Source: Acidihalobacter prosperus (lineage in GTDB: Bacteria; Pseudomonadota; Gammaproteobacteria; DSM-5130; Acidihalobacteraceae). Taken from it: a stretch of 64,000 nt of DNA. The notes beneath the pieces were generated by a model. The model was not told the origin of the DNA. It did not search any database and saw nothing but the letters and a program-made list of their open reading frames with translations. Where the stretch lies: positions 729,140 to 793,139 of the forward strand of contig NZ_JQSG02000001.1 in the NCBI RefSeq assembly GCF_000754095.2, in the 5' to 3' direction. Shown piece by piece: positions 1-8,369 of this stretch. The position numbers and the translations under genes are program-made. The stretch's first letter is position 1. Each line of letters begins with the position of its first letter.

Positions 1-1626
1 CGGATCGGCTTCCGGGCACTGCTGGCGGATGGCCTTGAGCGCCCGCTCCACCGCCGGCGGATAACTCACCAGATTCGCGCCGAGGCGTTCGATCTCGCGC
101 CGTTTCTCGTCGCGCTGATGCGCCAACGCGCCATAGCGGGCGCGCGCGGCGTGCGCCAGATTCATCAAGCGATCGCGCGCGCTCCCGGATTCGCGTGCCG
201 CGTGCCACAGCGCGTGCCAGCGATTATGTGCCCGCTGCACCGCCAGCAGCGCCTCCAGGCGCTGTTCCAACCCCGCGCCGCCACCGGCGATGTCGCGCTG
301 CACCAGCGCATGGACGTCCGCCAGCATCTCGCCTGCGGTCTCGACCACCGCCCGTCCGAGCGCCTGTGCCTCCGAAGCGGACGGCCCGGGCAACGTCTCG
401 GCCACGGATGGATCGTCCAGCGCGCGCAGGATCGTGCGCGTGGCCTCCACATTCGCCGCAACCGTCCGATCCTGCTCGACCAGCCGGTGGGCGCCTTCGA
501 CCAAGGCCTCGCCGAGTGCCTGCGACTGGCGCTCGATTTCGTCCTTCTGACGCAGCGCGTCGACACCCTGGCGCTGGGCTTCCAGTTCGATCAGCTGGCG
601 CTGTACGCCGACCGTCTGGGTTTGAACGGTCGCGAGACGCGCCTCGAGTTCGGCCTGTTCCGCGCGCTGTTCTCGCTGCAGCGCCTTGCCACGCAGGTAG
701 TCCTGCTGGCGCAGGCCGTATTCGGCCTGGGCGAGCGTGTAATCGAGCAGGTTGAGGTCGATCCAGTGGTCGATATAGGCCTGTGCGTGAGCGTTGGCAC
801 GGGCGAGCGTGTCGATCGAGGCCAGCAGCCTCGACGCGTCGCGCTCCATGCCGTGGATGGTCTTGAGCTGGCTGGAGACCGAGCGGATCGCTTCTCCGAG
901 ATCCTTGGGTTCGAGGATTTCCTCGGCCACGAAACGGTCGATGCTTTTGACCGGCTTGTAGGCCATGAAGCGCGAAAAGGCGCGCGCGGCGGCCACCGCT
1001 TCCGTTTCGGTAACGGAATCGGGCTTGCCGCGCAGGGCACCGTAAAGGCGGCGCAAATAGGCTTTCTTGGCGTCGTATCGTTCGACGCGCCGCTTGCCCA
1101 ACATCCGGATCAGCTCGGTCTGGAGTTCGCTGAGCGCCACCACGTAACGGCCGGATTCCTCCTCGCGCACGAAATCGCCGAGCGCGAGTTCGGCACCGGG
1201 GACAATGAAGTACTGCGCGTCGTCCTGGCGTGCCACCGTGTTGCCGCCGGCGATATCCAGCCAGGCGCGCACGCCGATGACAGCGGTGAACGGCTCGGCC
1301 GGTTCGCCCTCGTTCGGTTGGAACACGGCGGCAACGTAGCCATCGGTGGGGTCCAGGCGCGCATAACTGCCGTCGTCGCAACCGAGCACATAGGAGGCGA
1401 GCGTGCGCACGCGCTTGCCCCCACGCCCGCGCTGGGTGGTTTCGTCCTGGCCGGGGTTGTACTGGAACAGGCTTTCGTGGGCGGCGGTCATCACCGTCTG
1501 GATCGCGTCGGCCGCCGTGGTCTTGCCCGAGCCGTTGCCGCCGGAGAACAGATTGAGCGGGCCGAACTCGAAGTCGATGCTCGGGATGTTACCCCAATTG
1601 ATGAAGACGAAACGCTTAAGAAACAT
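1..1626 (-). CDS. jetC: Wadjet JetC, SMC/MukB-like ATPase (N-terminal part, cut by window edge)
   Basis: This is the N-terminal 542 codons of an SMC-type ATPase that continues beyond the left edge. It opens MFLKRFVFINWGNI, and the P-loop GGNGSGKTTA lies at about residues 34-43. A long hydrophilic, Glu/Arg/Gln-rich stretch follows that looks like coiled coil. In Wadjet systems JetC is the MukB-like motor that extrudes loops on plasmid DNA, with JetA (kleisin) and JetB (KITE-like) as partners and the nuclease JetD cutting the DNA. The start overlaps the jetB stop by 11 bases, so translation is probably coupled. JetD should lie further left, outside the window. The alternative is a chromosomal MksB condensin, which would lack JetD. 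The family call is firm; the Wadjet label rests on the JetA and JetB neighbours. Confidence 0.87.
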   Translation of the reverse strand, partial: MFLKRFVFINWGNIPSIDFEFGPLNLFSGGNGSGKTTAADAIQTVMTAAHESLFQYNPGQDETTQRGRGGKRVRTLASYVLGCDDGSYARLDPTDGYVAAVFQPNEGEPAEPFTAVIGVRAWLDIAGGNTVARQDDAQYFIVPGAELALGDFVREEESGRYVVALSELQTELIRMLGKRRVERYDAKKAYLRRLYGALRGKPDSVTETEAVAAARAFSRFMAYKPVKSIDRFVAEEILEPKDLGEAIRSVSSQLKTIHGMERDASRLLASIDTLARANAHAQAYIDHWIDLNLLDYTLAQAEYGLRQQDYLRGKALQREQRAEQAELEARLATVQTQTVGVQRQLIELEAQRQGVDALRQKDEIERQSQALGEALVEGAHRLVEQDRTVAANVEATRTILRALDDPSVAETLPGPSASEAQALGRAVVETAGEMLADVHALVQRDIAGGGAGLEQRLEALLAVQRAHNRWHALWHAARESGSARDRLMNLAHAARARYGALAHQRDEKRREIERLGANLVSYPPAVERALKAIRQQCPEADP

Positions 1627-2281
1627 CGTCTTCCTCCGGCGGCGCTTCGGCCGGCAACGCGTCTTCCAGGGCGATCAGGGCCTCGTCGGTGACGAAGGCG
1701 GTGATCATCGGATGAATGCGCAGACCCGCTTCGCCGGTATCGAGGTCGTCTTCCTGACGATACTGGATCAGGCGCAGCCGGCGCAGCCGCTCGAACACCC
1801 GTTTGCGATCGGTAAGCCTCTCCGGCAGCATGCGCCCCAGTTGGTTGCGCAGGGCGATGCCGAGGGATTCGATCGACTCGGTCACGTAGCCGCCATCGTC
1901 GAGCTGCCCTTCGCGCAGGGCCTTGTCGTACTGCTGCCGCAGCACCAGCAACAGGGCAACCTCGTCCTGGCGCAGACGCGCGCGCAGACCGCCTGCGAAC
2001 GCCTCCTCCGATGCCTCCTCCACGCCTGGCATCCGGCTGCCGGGGGGATAGAGCCGCAGGTAGGCGAAGCGGCGGTCGTGAAACACCCGCACGCCGACCA
2101 CCGAAAGATAATCGTCCACCCATTCGGCCACACGCAGGTAGCGATCGTACAGCTGCTGTTCGATCTGGCTTTCGTCGCGACAGAGGACGCCATAGTTGAG
2201 CAGCCGCAGGCACAGCTCACGGTATTCGTCCAGCGTGACGCCGGCCTTTTCGAGTCCTTCGGTCAGATAGTCAGTCAGCAT
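1616..2281 (-). CDS. jetB: Wadjet JetB, DUF4194/MukE-like subunit
   Basis: This 221-residue acidic, soluble protein has the size and composition of JetB (DUF4194), the winged-helix MukE-like subunit of Wadjet and Mks complexes. It is rich in Leu/Arg/Asp helices (for example DEYRELCLRLLNYGVL near the N terminus and TDRKRVFERLRRLRLI near residue 165) and ends in an acidic tail. It sits between jetA and jetC with 11-base overlaps on both sides, the packed arrangement expected of subunits made in fixed ratio. In the complex it would bind the JetA kleisin and regulate the JetC ATPase. The identification combines sequence character with gene order. Confidence 0.85.
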   Translation of the reverse strand: MLTDYLTEGLEKAGVTLDEYRELCLRLLNYGVLCRDESQIEQQLYDRYLRVAEWVDDYLSVVGVRVFHDRRFAYLRLYPPGSRMPGVEEASEEAFAGGLRARLRQDEVALLLVLRQQYDKALREGQLDDGGYVTESIESLGIALRNQLGRMLPERLTDRKRVFERLRRLRLIQYRQEDDLDTGEAGLRIHPMITAFVTDEALIALEDALPAEAPPEEDDVS

Positions 2282-3794
2282 GGTCCTGGGGAGTGGTCAG
2301 TTCGAGCGTGAATTCGTCGGTCGCTTCGAAGTAGTCGGTCGTCACGCGCTGCCGGGTGGGCGTAACCCTGACCGCGAATTCGCTGGTCGACAAGGCGCCG
2401 ATTTCAATGGCATGGGCGCTCATCAGCAAGTCCCTGGCATCGCGCACGGGCAGGTTCTGGCTGTGCACGCGGTGACCGTCGCGCAGCGCGGCCAGCACGT
2501 ATTCCCGCTGCGCACGGCTGTTGAAGGCAAAGGCCTGATCGAGCGCGGACTGCAGGAACAGCTCGCGCCGCGTCGTCGCGTCGTGCATCGGCACCGCCTC
2601 CACACGGGCGTTGACGACGCGCGGGCGACGCGCCGCATGCAGGCGCACGGCATCGCCGACGACGAATCCGACCGCAAGCGTGGCCAACGCCTCGCCGGCC
2701 ACGGCCAGCGCCTGCGACTGCTGCTCCGGCGTGGCCTGTCTGAAACGCTCGGTCAGGCGCAGCAGCCGGTTTTGCACGCCGCCGCCGGCGTAGCTGAGCT
2801 GACGCATGATGATGTCGGCCCGGCGGGTAAACCCATTGAGCGCCTGGCGCAGGGCCGGCAGCATGGTGGTCGAGGCGTTGTGCATGCGCGCATCGATGCC
2901 GTCGAGAATGGCATATAGCACCGAGCGGCCGGGCGCCTCGATCAGCTCCGGCGCCGCCCGCCGCAGTTCGTGTTCCGCCTGTTCCTTGAATTCGCGGCGC
3001 TTGCGCTTGATGCGCTCGATCAGCCCGGCGATCTCGTCGCGGTATTTCTCGACCGAATCGGCCGAGAGTCGGATCGCGACATCGGGCATGAAGCGTTTTT
3101 CCATGAAATCGAAGAACTCGTCGGAGGCGCGCTGCACGATCTGCTGCGACTCGACCTCCCTGACCAGCTCGCGCCTGCGCTCGTCCAATTCGGCGATCAC
3201 GTCGGAGAAATCCGCGACGATACGCTCGGAATATTCGTATGCATCCAACAGGTCGTAGGCCTCGCCCTTGTCGAGAAAGGACTGCAGGGCGTTGCGCGTA
3301 TTGCGCGTGTTGCGGTGTCGCGTACGAAAACGCCCGCCGGCGGCATCGATCATGGGCTGCGTGAACAAGCGGCCATGGCGCGTAAATGCGTAGCTGGCCT
3401 GCAGCGTGACCTCGTCCATCTGACGTTCCAGCCAGCCATGCTCCAGCAGCAGCGCCAGTATCCAGTTGGCCTGCTCGCGCGGGCTACGGGCGCCGGGCGT
3501 GTATTCGTCGGCCTCGTCCTCATCGAAAACCGGACTGCGCGCGATGGCTTCCTCCAGGACTTCCACCACTTGCTCGCGCATGAAATGCCGGCTGTAATCC
3601 GCGTAGGCGCCATACAGGCGCGTGTAGAGCAGGATCAGGCAGTCGGCCACCTGCCCCCGGTATTTGCCGTTGAGCGGGCGGAAGAAATGCCTTCTGGTAT
3701 CGTCGAAAAGCACGTGGAGGCCGGTCCCGGGTCGCGAATGCTCGAAGTGGCGGCGATTGTAATCGACCCGGGCAGGAATACACGACATGGACAT
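2271..3794 (-). CDS. jetA: Wadjet JetA, kleisin-like subunit
   Basis: This 507-residue protein begins its recognisable fold at LFDDTRRHFFRPLNGKYRG, which resembles the JetA family rather than the DUF3375-type JetA of type I Wadjet. A helical, charged middle (about residues 180-290) is probably coiled coil. JetA is the MukF-like kleisin bridging the JetC heads. The ATG at 3794 has no clear ribosome site. A GTG at 3713, just before LFDDTRRH, starts where family members usually do and is a good alternative, shortening the protein by 27 residues. The stop overlaps the jetB start by 11 bases. The gene lies 27 bases after the IclR regulator on the same strand, so some read-through from that promoter is possible. 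It may be a type III system, but the subtype is not settled here. Confidence 0.8.
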   Translation of the reverse strand: MSMSCIPARVDYNRRHFEHSRPGTGLHVLFDDTRRHFFRPLNGKYRGQVADCLILLYTRLYGAYADYSRHFMREQVVEVLEEAIARSPVFDEDEADEYTPGARSPREQANWILALLLEHGWLERQMDEVTLQASYAFTRHGRLFTQPMIDAAGGRFRTRHRNTRNTRNALQSFLDKGEAYDLLDAYEYSERIVADFSDVIAELDERRRELVREVESQQIVQRASDEFFDFMEKRFMPDVAIRLSADSVEKYRDEIAGLIERIKRKRREFKEQAEHELRRAAPELIEAPGRSVLYAILDGIDARMHNASTTMLPALRQALNGFTRRADIIMRQLSYAGGGVQNRLLRLTERFRQATPEQQSQALAVAGEALATLAVGFVVGDAVRLHAARRPRVVNARVEAVPMHDATTRRELFLQSALDQAFAFNSRAQREYVLAALRDGHRVHSQNLPVRDARDLLMSAHAIEIGALSTSEFAVRVTPTRQRVTTDYFEATDEFTLELTTPQDHAD

Positions 3795-3821
3795 GGCCCG
3801 CCTGGGCGCCGGTTCGGCGCG

Positions 3822-4580
3822 TCAGTCCCCGAAATACCCCAAACGCGCCGCAATACGGCGGCCGGCTTCGCGCACCAGCGCTACCCAGGCATCCCGACGG
3901 CGCTCCATGGGCGCGGAAATCGACAGCCCGGCCACCACGGCGCCGGTGCTGTCGTGCACCAGCGTGCCGATGCAGCCGACGCCCTCTTCCGCCTCCTCGT
4001 CGTCCAGTGCCGTGCCCTGCGCACGGGCCTGATGCACCACCGTCAGCAGGCGTTCGACGGAGGTAATGGTCTTCGGCGTATACGCAGGCAGGCCGGTACG
4101 GCGGGCATATGCGCGTAAAAACGCATCGCCCAGCTCACCCAGCATGAGTTTGCCGACGGCGGTCACGTGCAAAGGCGCGCGGCTGCCGATCACCTGCTCG
4201 ACACGCATCATGCGCTTGGGCGCGACGCGCTCGATGTAGATCACCTCGTCGCCTTCGCGCACGGTTAGGTTGACGGTCTCGCCGATCTGATCGCGCAGCC
4301 ATTCCATGTGCGCGCGCGCCTCCTCGCGGATATCGATGCCACGGCGCACCCGGCCCGCGAGCTGCAGCAGTTTGCGGCCAAGCACATAGCCCCCGGCGGC
4401 ATCGCGTTCGACGAAGCCCGTATCGATCAGCGACGCGAGTATGCGGAACGCCGTCGAAGGATGGAGGCCGGTCTCGGCGGACAGAACCTTGAGACTGGTC
4501 GGCTCCGCCTGGGCCGCGATGGCGTCGAGCAGCGCGGCCGAACGCTCGATGACCTGAATGGGGTTGCCTGCTTTGTTCAT
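3822..4580 (-). CDS. IclR-family transcriptional regulator
   Basis: This 252-residue protein has the two-domain IclR plan. An N-terminal winged helix-turn-helix (about residues 8-70, with LKVLSAETGLHPSTAFRIL as the HTH) is followed by a C-terminal effector-binding domain (about 80-250) containing the typical APLHVTAVGKLML segment and a conserved-looking Cys in GVGCIGTLVHD. IclR proteins usually control the adjacent catabolic operon and release or bind DNA on sensing a small metabolite. It is divergent from the phosphoketolase/kinase/aldolase operon starting at 4754 and is most likely its regulator. Two palindromes in the shared promoter region, one overlapping this gene's start codon, would allow autoregulation. 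Confidence 0.93.
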   Translation of the reverse strand: MNKAGNPIQVIERSAALLDAIAAQAEPTSLKVLSAETGLHPSTAFRILASLIDTGFVERDAAGGYVLGRKLLQLAGRVRRGIDIREEARAHMEWLRDQIGETVNLTVREGDEVIYIERVAPKRMMRVEQVIGSRAPLHVTAVGKLMLGELGDAFLRAYARRTGLPAYTPKTITSVERLLTVVHQARAQGTALDDEEAEEGVGCIGTLVHDSTGAVVAGLSISAPMERRRDAWVALVREAGRRIAARLGYFGD

Positions 4581-4594
4581 TTCACATTATGAAA
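4580..4594. promoter_or_regulatory. Putative IclR operator 1
   Basis: The sequence TTTCA-CATTA-TGAAA is a perfect 5-bp inverted repeat with a 5-bp spacer. It overlaps the first base of the IclR gene's start codon and its ribosome-binding region. A near copy lies at 4696-4710. Repetition of the same motif at both divergent ends supports a regulator site; assignment to this IclR is inference. Confidence 0.5.
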
Positions 4595-4695
4595 ACGATT
4601 GTGTATTGCGGAATAATCGATGTCGCCCTATCGTGACCCTATCGGCGACGGCGAGGCCTGCATACAGGGTGACGCGTGTTTTGCCCGGCATATTT

Positions 4696-4710
4696 TTTCG
4701 TATTATGAAA
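4696..4710. promoter_or_regulatory. Putative IclR operator 2
   Basis: TTTCG-TATTA-TGAAA matches operator 1 in 13 of 15 positions and lies 43 bases upstream of the phosphoketolase-like gene's ATG. It sits in an A/T-rich patch likely to contain that gene's promoter. Binding here would control the catabolic operon. Confidence 0.5.
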
Positions 4711-4741
4711 TTTTTACCGCCAGATGAAAATCCCTGGCGGC

Positions 4742-4749
4742 AAAGGAGG
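4742..4749 (+). promoter_or_regulatory. Ribosome binding site that fixes the start at 4754
   Basis: A near-perfect Shine-Dalgarno AAAGGAGG lies four bases before the ATG at 4754. An upstream in-frame ATG at 4724 has no such signal, so the start at 4754 is preferred. Confidence 0.85.
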
Positions 4750-4753
4750 CATC

Positions 4754-6973
4754 ATGAGCAGCAATCCCATCGAGATCGACCACAGCCATCTGCCCGCCTA
4801 CTGCGAGGGTATCCGTCACCTGGGCGAACCGTGGGCGGATTTCGAACGCTACGCGGACCACGCGATCATCCAGGAGGGACAGTCGGCCATTGCCGATCCG
4901 GCCGACCCGCGCGCCGTGTACCAGACCCTGCTCGCCGCGGATGCCTTGCGTTATGTGACCCTGCAGGTTTGCGGCTCCAAGGGCTCGGGCCATCCGGGCG
5001 GCTTCGCCTCCAGTGCAGAGGCCCATGCCGCACTGATGATGCTCGGCCACACCAACATCGTCACCGAGGTCGGCCACCATGCGCCCGGCTTCTATGCCTC
5101 GATGTTCCTCGACGGCTCGCTGGAGGCGATGGGTATCCGCACCCTCAACGACATGATGGCGCGCTTCCGTGAGAAGCATGGCTTGCTGGGACATCTTTCC
5201 GGCGCCATCCCCGGCCTGCTTGCGCCCGCAGGCCCGCTCGGCCAGGGCCAGCATTTCGCCATGGCCGGGGCGCTGCTGCATCGCGACAAACTGTTTCCGG
5301 TGACCATCGGCGACGGCGGCATGGGCGAACCCTACGTGCTCAACGCCATGATGCATTTCCACACGGCCTACCCCGAGGTGACCAATTTCCTGCCCGTACT
5401 GGTCTGGAACGGCTATTCGCAGGAACACCACTCCATGGTGTCGCTGCTCGACAACGGCGCCATGACCGCCTACTGGGAGGGACACGGCTTCGACGAAGTG
5501 GTTCTGGTCGACGCCAAGGACTTCGACGACAGCGCGCAGGACGGCGCCTTCGTGGACAGCAGCCGCTTCGGCCATGACGCGCGCATGGCCTTCGCCGCGC
5601 GCGTGCTGGCGGAGATGGACCGCGCCGCGAAATCCGCGCTGGGCGGCAAACTCACCGCCTTCGTGCTCAAGCAGCTCAAGGGAACCGGCGTACACGCAGT
5701 CGGCGCCAAATCGCACAACCTCTATCCGGCCGATACCCTGGATGCGGCGCACATCGTAGACGGCCTCAAACGCCGGGCGTTGCCGGCGCAGGCCTGGCAC
5801 ATCGTACGTGAAAACCTCGGCCGCGCAGGCGGCGGACCTGCAGCCAAGACGGCCGTGACCGAAACCGAGCTCGCGCTCGCGCCGTTGCCGGCATTCGCCA
5901 TGCAGGACTTTGCCAAGGGCGAAAAGGCCGTGCCCTCGACGGCAATGGGCGCACTGGTCGCACAGCTCGGCCAGGCCGATCCGCGCTTCGTGGTCACCAA
6001 TGCCGACGGCAACGAGGCCTCGGCGATGAAGAACATCAACGACGCGCTGAAGATCCGTCACCCGACGCAGGACCCGCTCTACAACCAGATGCCGAACGGA
6101 CAGGTCTACGAACCCCTGAACGAGGATGCTTGCGCCGGCCTGGCGGCGGGACTTGCCCTGTTCGGTTCACGCGCGCTGTGGCTATCCTACGAATCCTTCG
6201 CGATCAACGGCTGGCCGATCGTCCAGACCGTCACCCAGGCGATGGCCGAGCTGCGCCGCAAGACGCCCTCGATCGTCACCATGTTCACCGCCGGCGCACT
6301 GGAACAGGGACGCAATGGCTGGACCCACCAGCGGCCGGAGATCGAGAACTACTTCGCGGCCATGATGCGCAACGGCAACGTGTATCCGCTGTTCCCCTGC
6401 GATGCCAATGCGATTCAGGCCGCCTACGCCTATGCCACCGACAGCTGCAACAAGGGCATGGTGATCATCGCCTCCAAGAGTCCGCTACCGGTGTACCTGA
6501 GCCTGGAGGAAGCCCGCACCGCCGTCGAGGAAGGCGCCGCCGTGCTGTATGAATCCGCAGGCGGCGACAAGGGCACGGTGGTCTTCGCGGTCACCGGCGA
6601 CATGGTGTTCCTGCCGGTGTTCGAGGCCAAGCAGGCGCTGGAAGCCGAAGGTTATCGCGTGCGCATCGTCGCCGTGATCAACCCGCGCCGCCTGTACCGC
6701 CCGGGCGATGTCGCATGGGATACCGTGTCGCAGGGGGACGGCCGATTCATGGACGATGTCCGGTTCGATTCGCTGTTCGACGGCGACGTGCTGCTCGCCG
6801 TCAGCGGCGGGCCGAGCGCGCCGCTGGAGCCGGTACTGCTGCGCACGCGCGCGGCACGTCGCGACACCCTGTGCTGGAAGCGCGGCGAGACGACCGCCTC
6901 CCCGGCCGAGATCATGGACTTCAACGGTATCACCGCCAGCCGCATGATCGAGCGCGTCCGCGCGCTGTCGTAG
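4754..6973 (+). CDS. Phosphoketolase/transketolase-like thiamine diphosphate enzyme
   Basis: This 739-residue protein has the overall plan of xylulose-5-P/fructose-6-P phosphoketolases (TPP domain, pyrimidine domain, C-terminal transketolase-like domain) but is divergent. It keeps CGSKGSGHPGG (about 75-85), a TPP/Mg2+ motif VTIGDGGMGEPYVLNAMM (about 180), and a pyrimidine-domain segment WLSYESFAINGWP (about 475) where classical phosphoketolases have a similar LSYEAFA. Phosphoketolases split ketose phosphates to acetyl phosphate and an aldose phosphate. The substrate of this variant is unknown. It is the first gene of a three-gene operon with a DUF1537 kinase and a class II aldolase, under a divergent IclR regulator, which argues for catabolism of an unusual sugar or sugar acid. 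The start is fixed by the ribosome site at 4742. Confidence 0.8.
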   Translation: MSSNPIEIDHSHLPAYCEGIRHLGEPWADFERYADHAIIQEGQSAIADPADPRAVYQTLLAADALRYVTLQVCGSKGSGHPGGFASSAEAHAALMMLGHTNIVTEVGHHAPGFYASMFLDGSLEAMGIRTLNDMMARFREKHGLLGHLSGAIPGLLAPAGPLGQGQHFAMAGALLHRDKLFPVTIGDGGMGEPYVLNAMMHFHTAYPEVTNFLPVLVWNGYSQEHHSMVSLLDNGAMTAYWEGHGFDEVVLVDAKDFDDSAQDGAFVDSSRFGHDARMAFAARVLAEMDRAAKSALGGKLTAFVLKQLKGTGVHAVGAKSHNLYPADTLDAAHIVDGLKRRALPAQAWHIVRENLGRAGGGPAAKTAVTETELALAPLPAFAMQDFAKGEKAVPSTAMGALVAQLGQADPRFVVTNADGNEASAMKNINDALKIRHPTQDPLYNQMPNGQVYEPLNEDACAGLAAGLALFGSRALWLSYESFAINGWPIVQTVTQAMAELRRKTPSIVTMFTAGALEQGRNGWTHQRPEIENYFAAMMRNGNVYPLFPCDANAIQAAYAYATDSCNKGMVIIASKSPLPVYLSLEEARTAVEEGAAVLYESAGGDKGTVVFAVTGDMVFLPVFEAKQALEAEGYRVRIVAVINPRRLYRPGDVAWDTVSQGDGRFMDDVRFDSLFDGDVLLAVSGGPSAPLEPVLLRTRAARRDTLCWKRGETTASPAEIMDFNGITASRMIERVRALS

Positions 6974-7031
6974 TCCGTCGCGCAGCCCGCCGCATCGGTC
7001 GCGGCGAGCTGCGCGGCCTGAGGAGCCCGAG

Positions 7032-8369
7032 ATGAGCACCACCAAGATCATCGTTCTCGACGACGACCCGACCGGCTCGCAAACCGTGCACGGTTGCCTG
7101 CTGTTGACCCGCTGGGACGTCGACACCCTGCGCGGGGCGTTGCGCGACGACTCGCCCTTGTGCTTCGTATTGACCAATACCCGCGGCATGGACGCCGTGC
7201 GCGCCGAAGCCGTTACCCGCCAGGTATGCGTGAACCTCGGACAGGCACTCGACGCGCTTGCCAAGGACGGCCATCCGCTCAACCCACTGCTGGTCAGCCG
7301 TTCGGACTCGACCCTGCGCGGACACTATCCGGTCGAGACCGACGTGATCGCCGAGGTTCTCGGTCCCTTCGACGCTCATTTCATGATCCCGGCCTTTTTC
7401 GAAGGCGGCCGGTTCACGCGCGAAGGCACCCACTACCTGATCGCCGACGGGCGGCCGGTCCCCGTGCACGAAACCGAATTCGCGCGCGACTCGGTGTTCG
7501 CCTACCGCCACAGCCACCTACCCGACTACGTCGAGGAAAAAACCCGCGGGCGCATCCGCGCTGCCGAGGTCGAACATTTCACCCTCGACGACGTGCGCGG
7601 CGATGTAAGCGAACGCCTGCTCGGCCTGCACGGCAACATGTGCTGCGTGGTCGACGCCGAATCGCAGGAAGATCTGGACCGTTTCGCCGCCCAGTTGAGA
7701 GCGGCCGCGACCCAGGGCAAACGCTTCTTGTTTCGCAGCGCCGCCAGTCTGCTCACCGCACTGGCGGCGCTGCCACCGCAACCCGTTCCGGCCGAACGCA
7801 TGGCCGCCTACGTGCGCGGCGGCCGCGCGGGCGCGGTCGTCGTGGGCTCCCACGTCAACAAGACCACGCAACAGCTCAACGAACTGCTGCGCATGCCTCG
7901 CGTCGCCGGATTGGAAGTCGACGTCGACCGCATCGTCGGCGAACGCGACGCCCTGTTGGACGAACTGCTGGAACACTGCGGCCGGCTGCACGCGGCAGGA
8001 TCGGCGCCCGTGATCTTCACCAGCCGTGTCGAACGCACCTTCCCGGATCAGGCCACCCGCCTGGCCTTTGGCGAACAGGTTTCCGCCTTCCTGATGGACA
8101 TCGTACGCGGCCTCCCCGCCACGCTGGGCTTTCTTATCGGCAAGGGGGGCATCACCTCCAACGACGTACTCAGCAGCGGCCTCGCGCTGCGCGCCTCGCG
8201 CGTTCTCGGGCAGATCCTGCCCGGCTGCTCCGTCGTCCGCTGCCCGCACGATCACCCGCGATTTCCCGACCTGCCGGTCGTCATTTTTCCCGGCAACGTC
8301 GGCGACGCGCAGGCTCTCGCCACCGCCTACCGGCGTCTGGCTTCGATCAATGGCGGAAGCCCCCCATGA
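7032..8369 (+). CDS. Four-carbon acid sugar kinase family protein (DUF1537)
   Basis: This 445-residue kinase belongs to the DUF1537 family, whose studied members phosphorylate tetronates, 3-oxo-tetronates and related acid sugars. The N-terminal domain begins IIVLDDDPTGSQTVHG, the substrate-domain signature, and SRSDSTLRGHYPVE (about residue 95) is also typical. The C-terminal nucleotide-binding domain includes IGKGGITSNDVLSSGLALRA (about 372-391), the glycine-rich ATP site. A GAGG ribosome site precedes the ATG by a few bases. The stop overlaps the aldolase start (ATGA), implying tight coupling. Kinase plus FbaA-type aldolase suggests phosphorylation followed by retro-aldol cleavage. I recall that some plants fuse a DUF1537 and a class II aldolase domain in one protein, which would fit a shared pathway. 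Confidence 0.88.
   Translation: MSTTKIIVLDDDPTGSQTVHGCLLLTRWDVDTLRGALRDDSPLCFVLTNTRGMDAVRAEAVTRQVCVNLGQALDALAKDGHPLNPLLVSRSDSTLRGHYPVETDVIAEVLGPFDAHFMIPAFFEGGRFTREGTHYLIADGRPVPVHETEFARDSVFAYRHSHLPDYVEEKTRGRIRAAEVEHFTLDDVRGDVSERLLGLHGNMCCVVDAESQEDLDRFAAQLRAAATQGKRFLFRSAASLLTALAALPPQPVPAERMAAYVRGGRAGAVVVGSHVNKTTQQLNELLRMPRVAGLEVDVDRIVGERDALLDELLEHCGRLHAAGSAPVIFTSRVERTFPDQATRLAFGEQVSAFLMDIVRGLPATLGFLIGKGGITSNDVLSSGLALRASRVLGQILPGCSVVRCPHDHPRFPDLPVVIFPGNVGDAQALATAYRRLASINGGSPP

Noticed and set aside
2271-3794. Type I (DUF3375) Wadjet JetA
   Set aside because: The N-terminal FFRPLNGKYRG-type sequence does not resemble the DUF3375 opening, so type I was not assigned.
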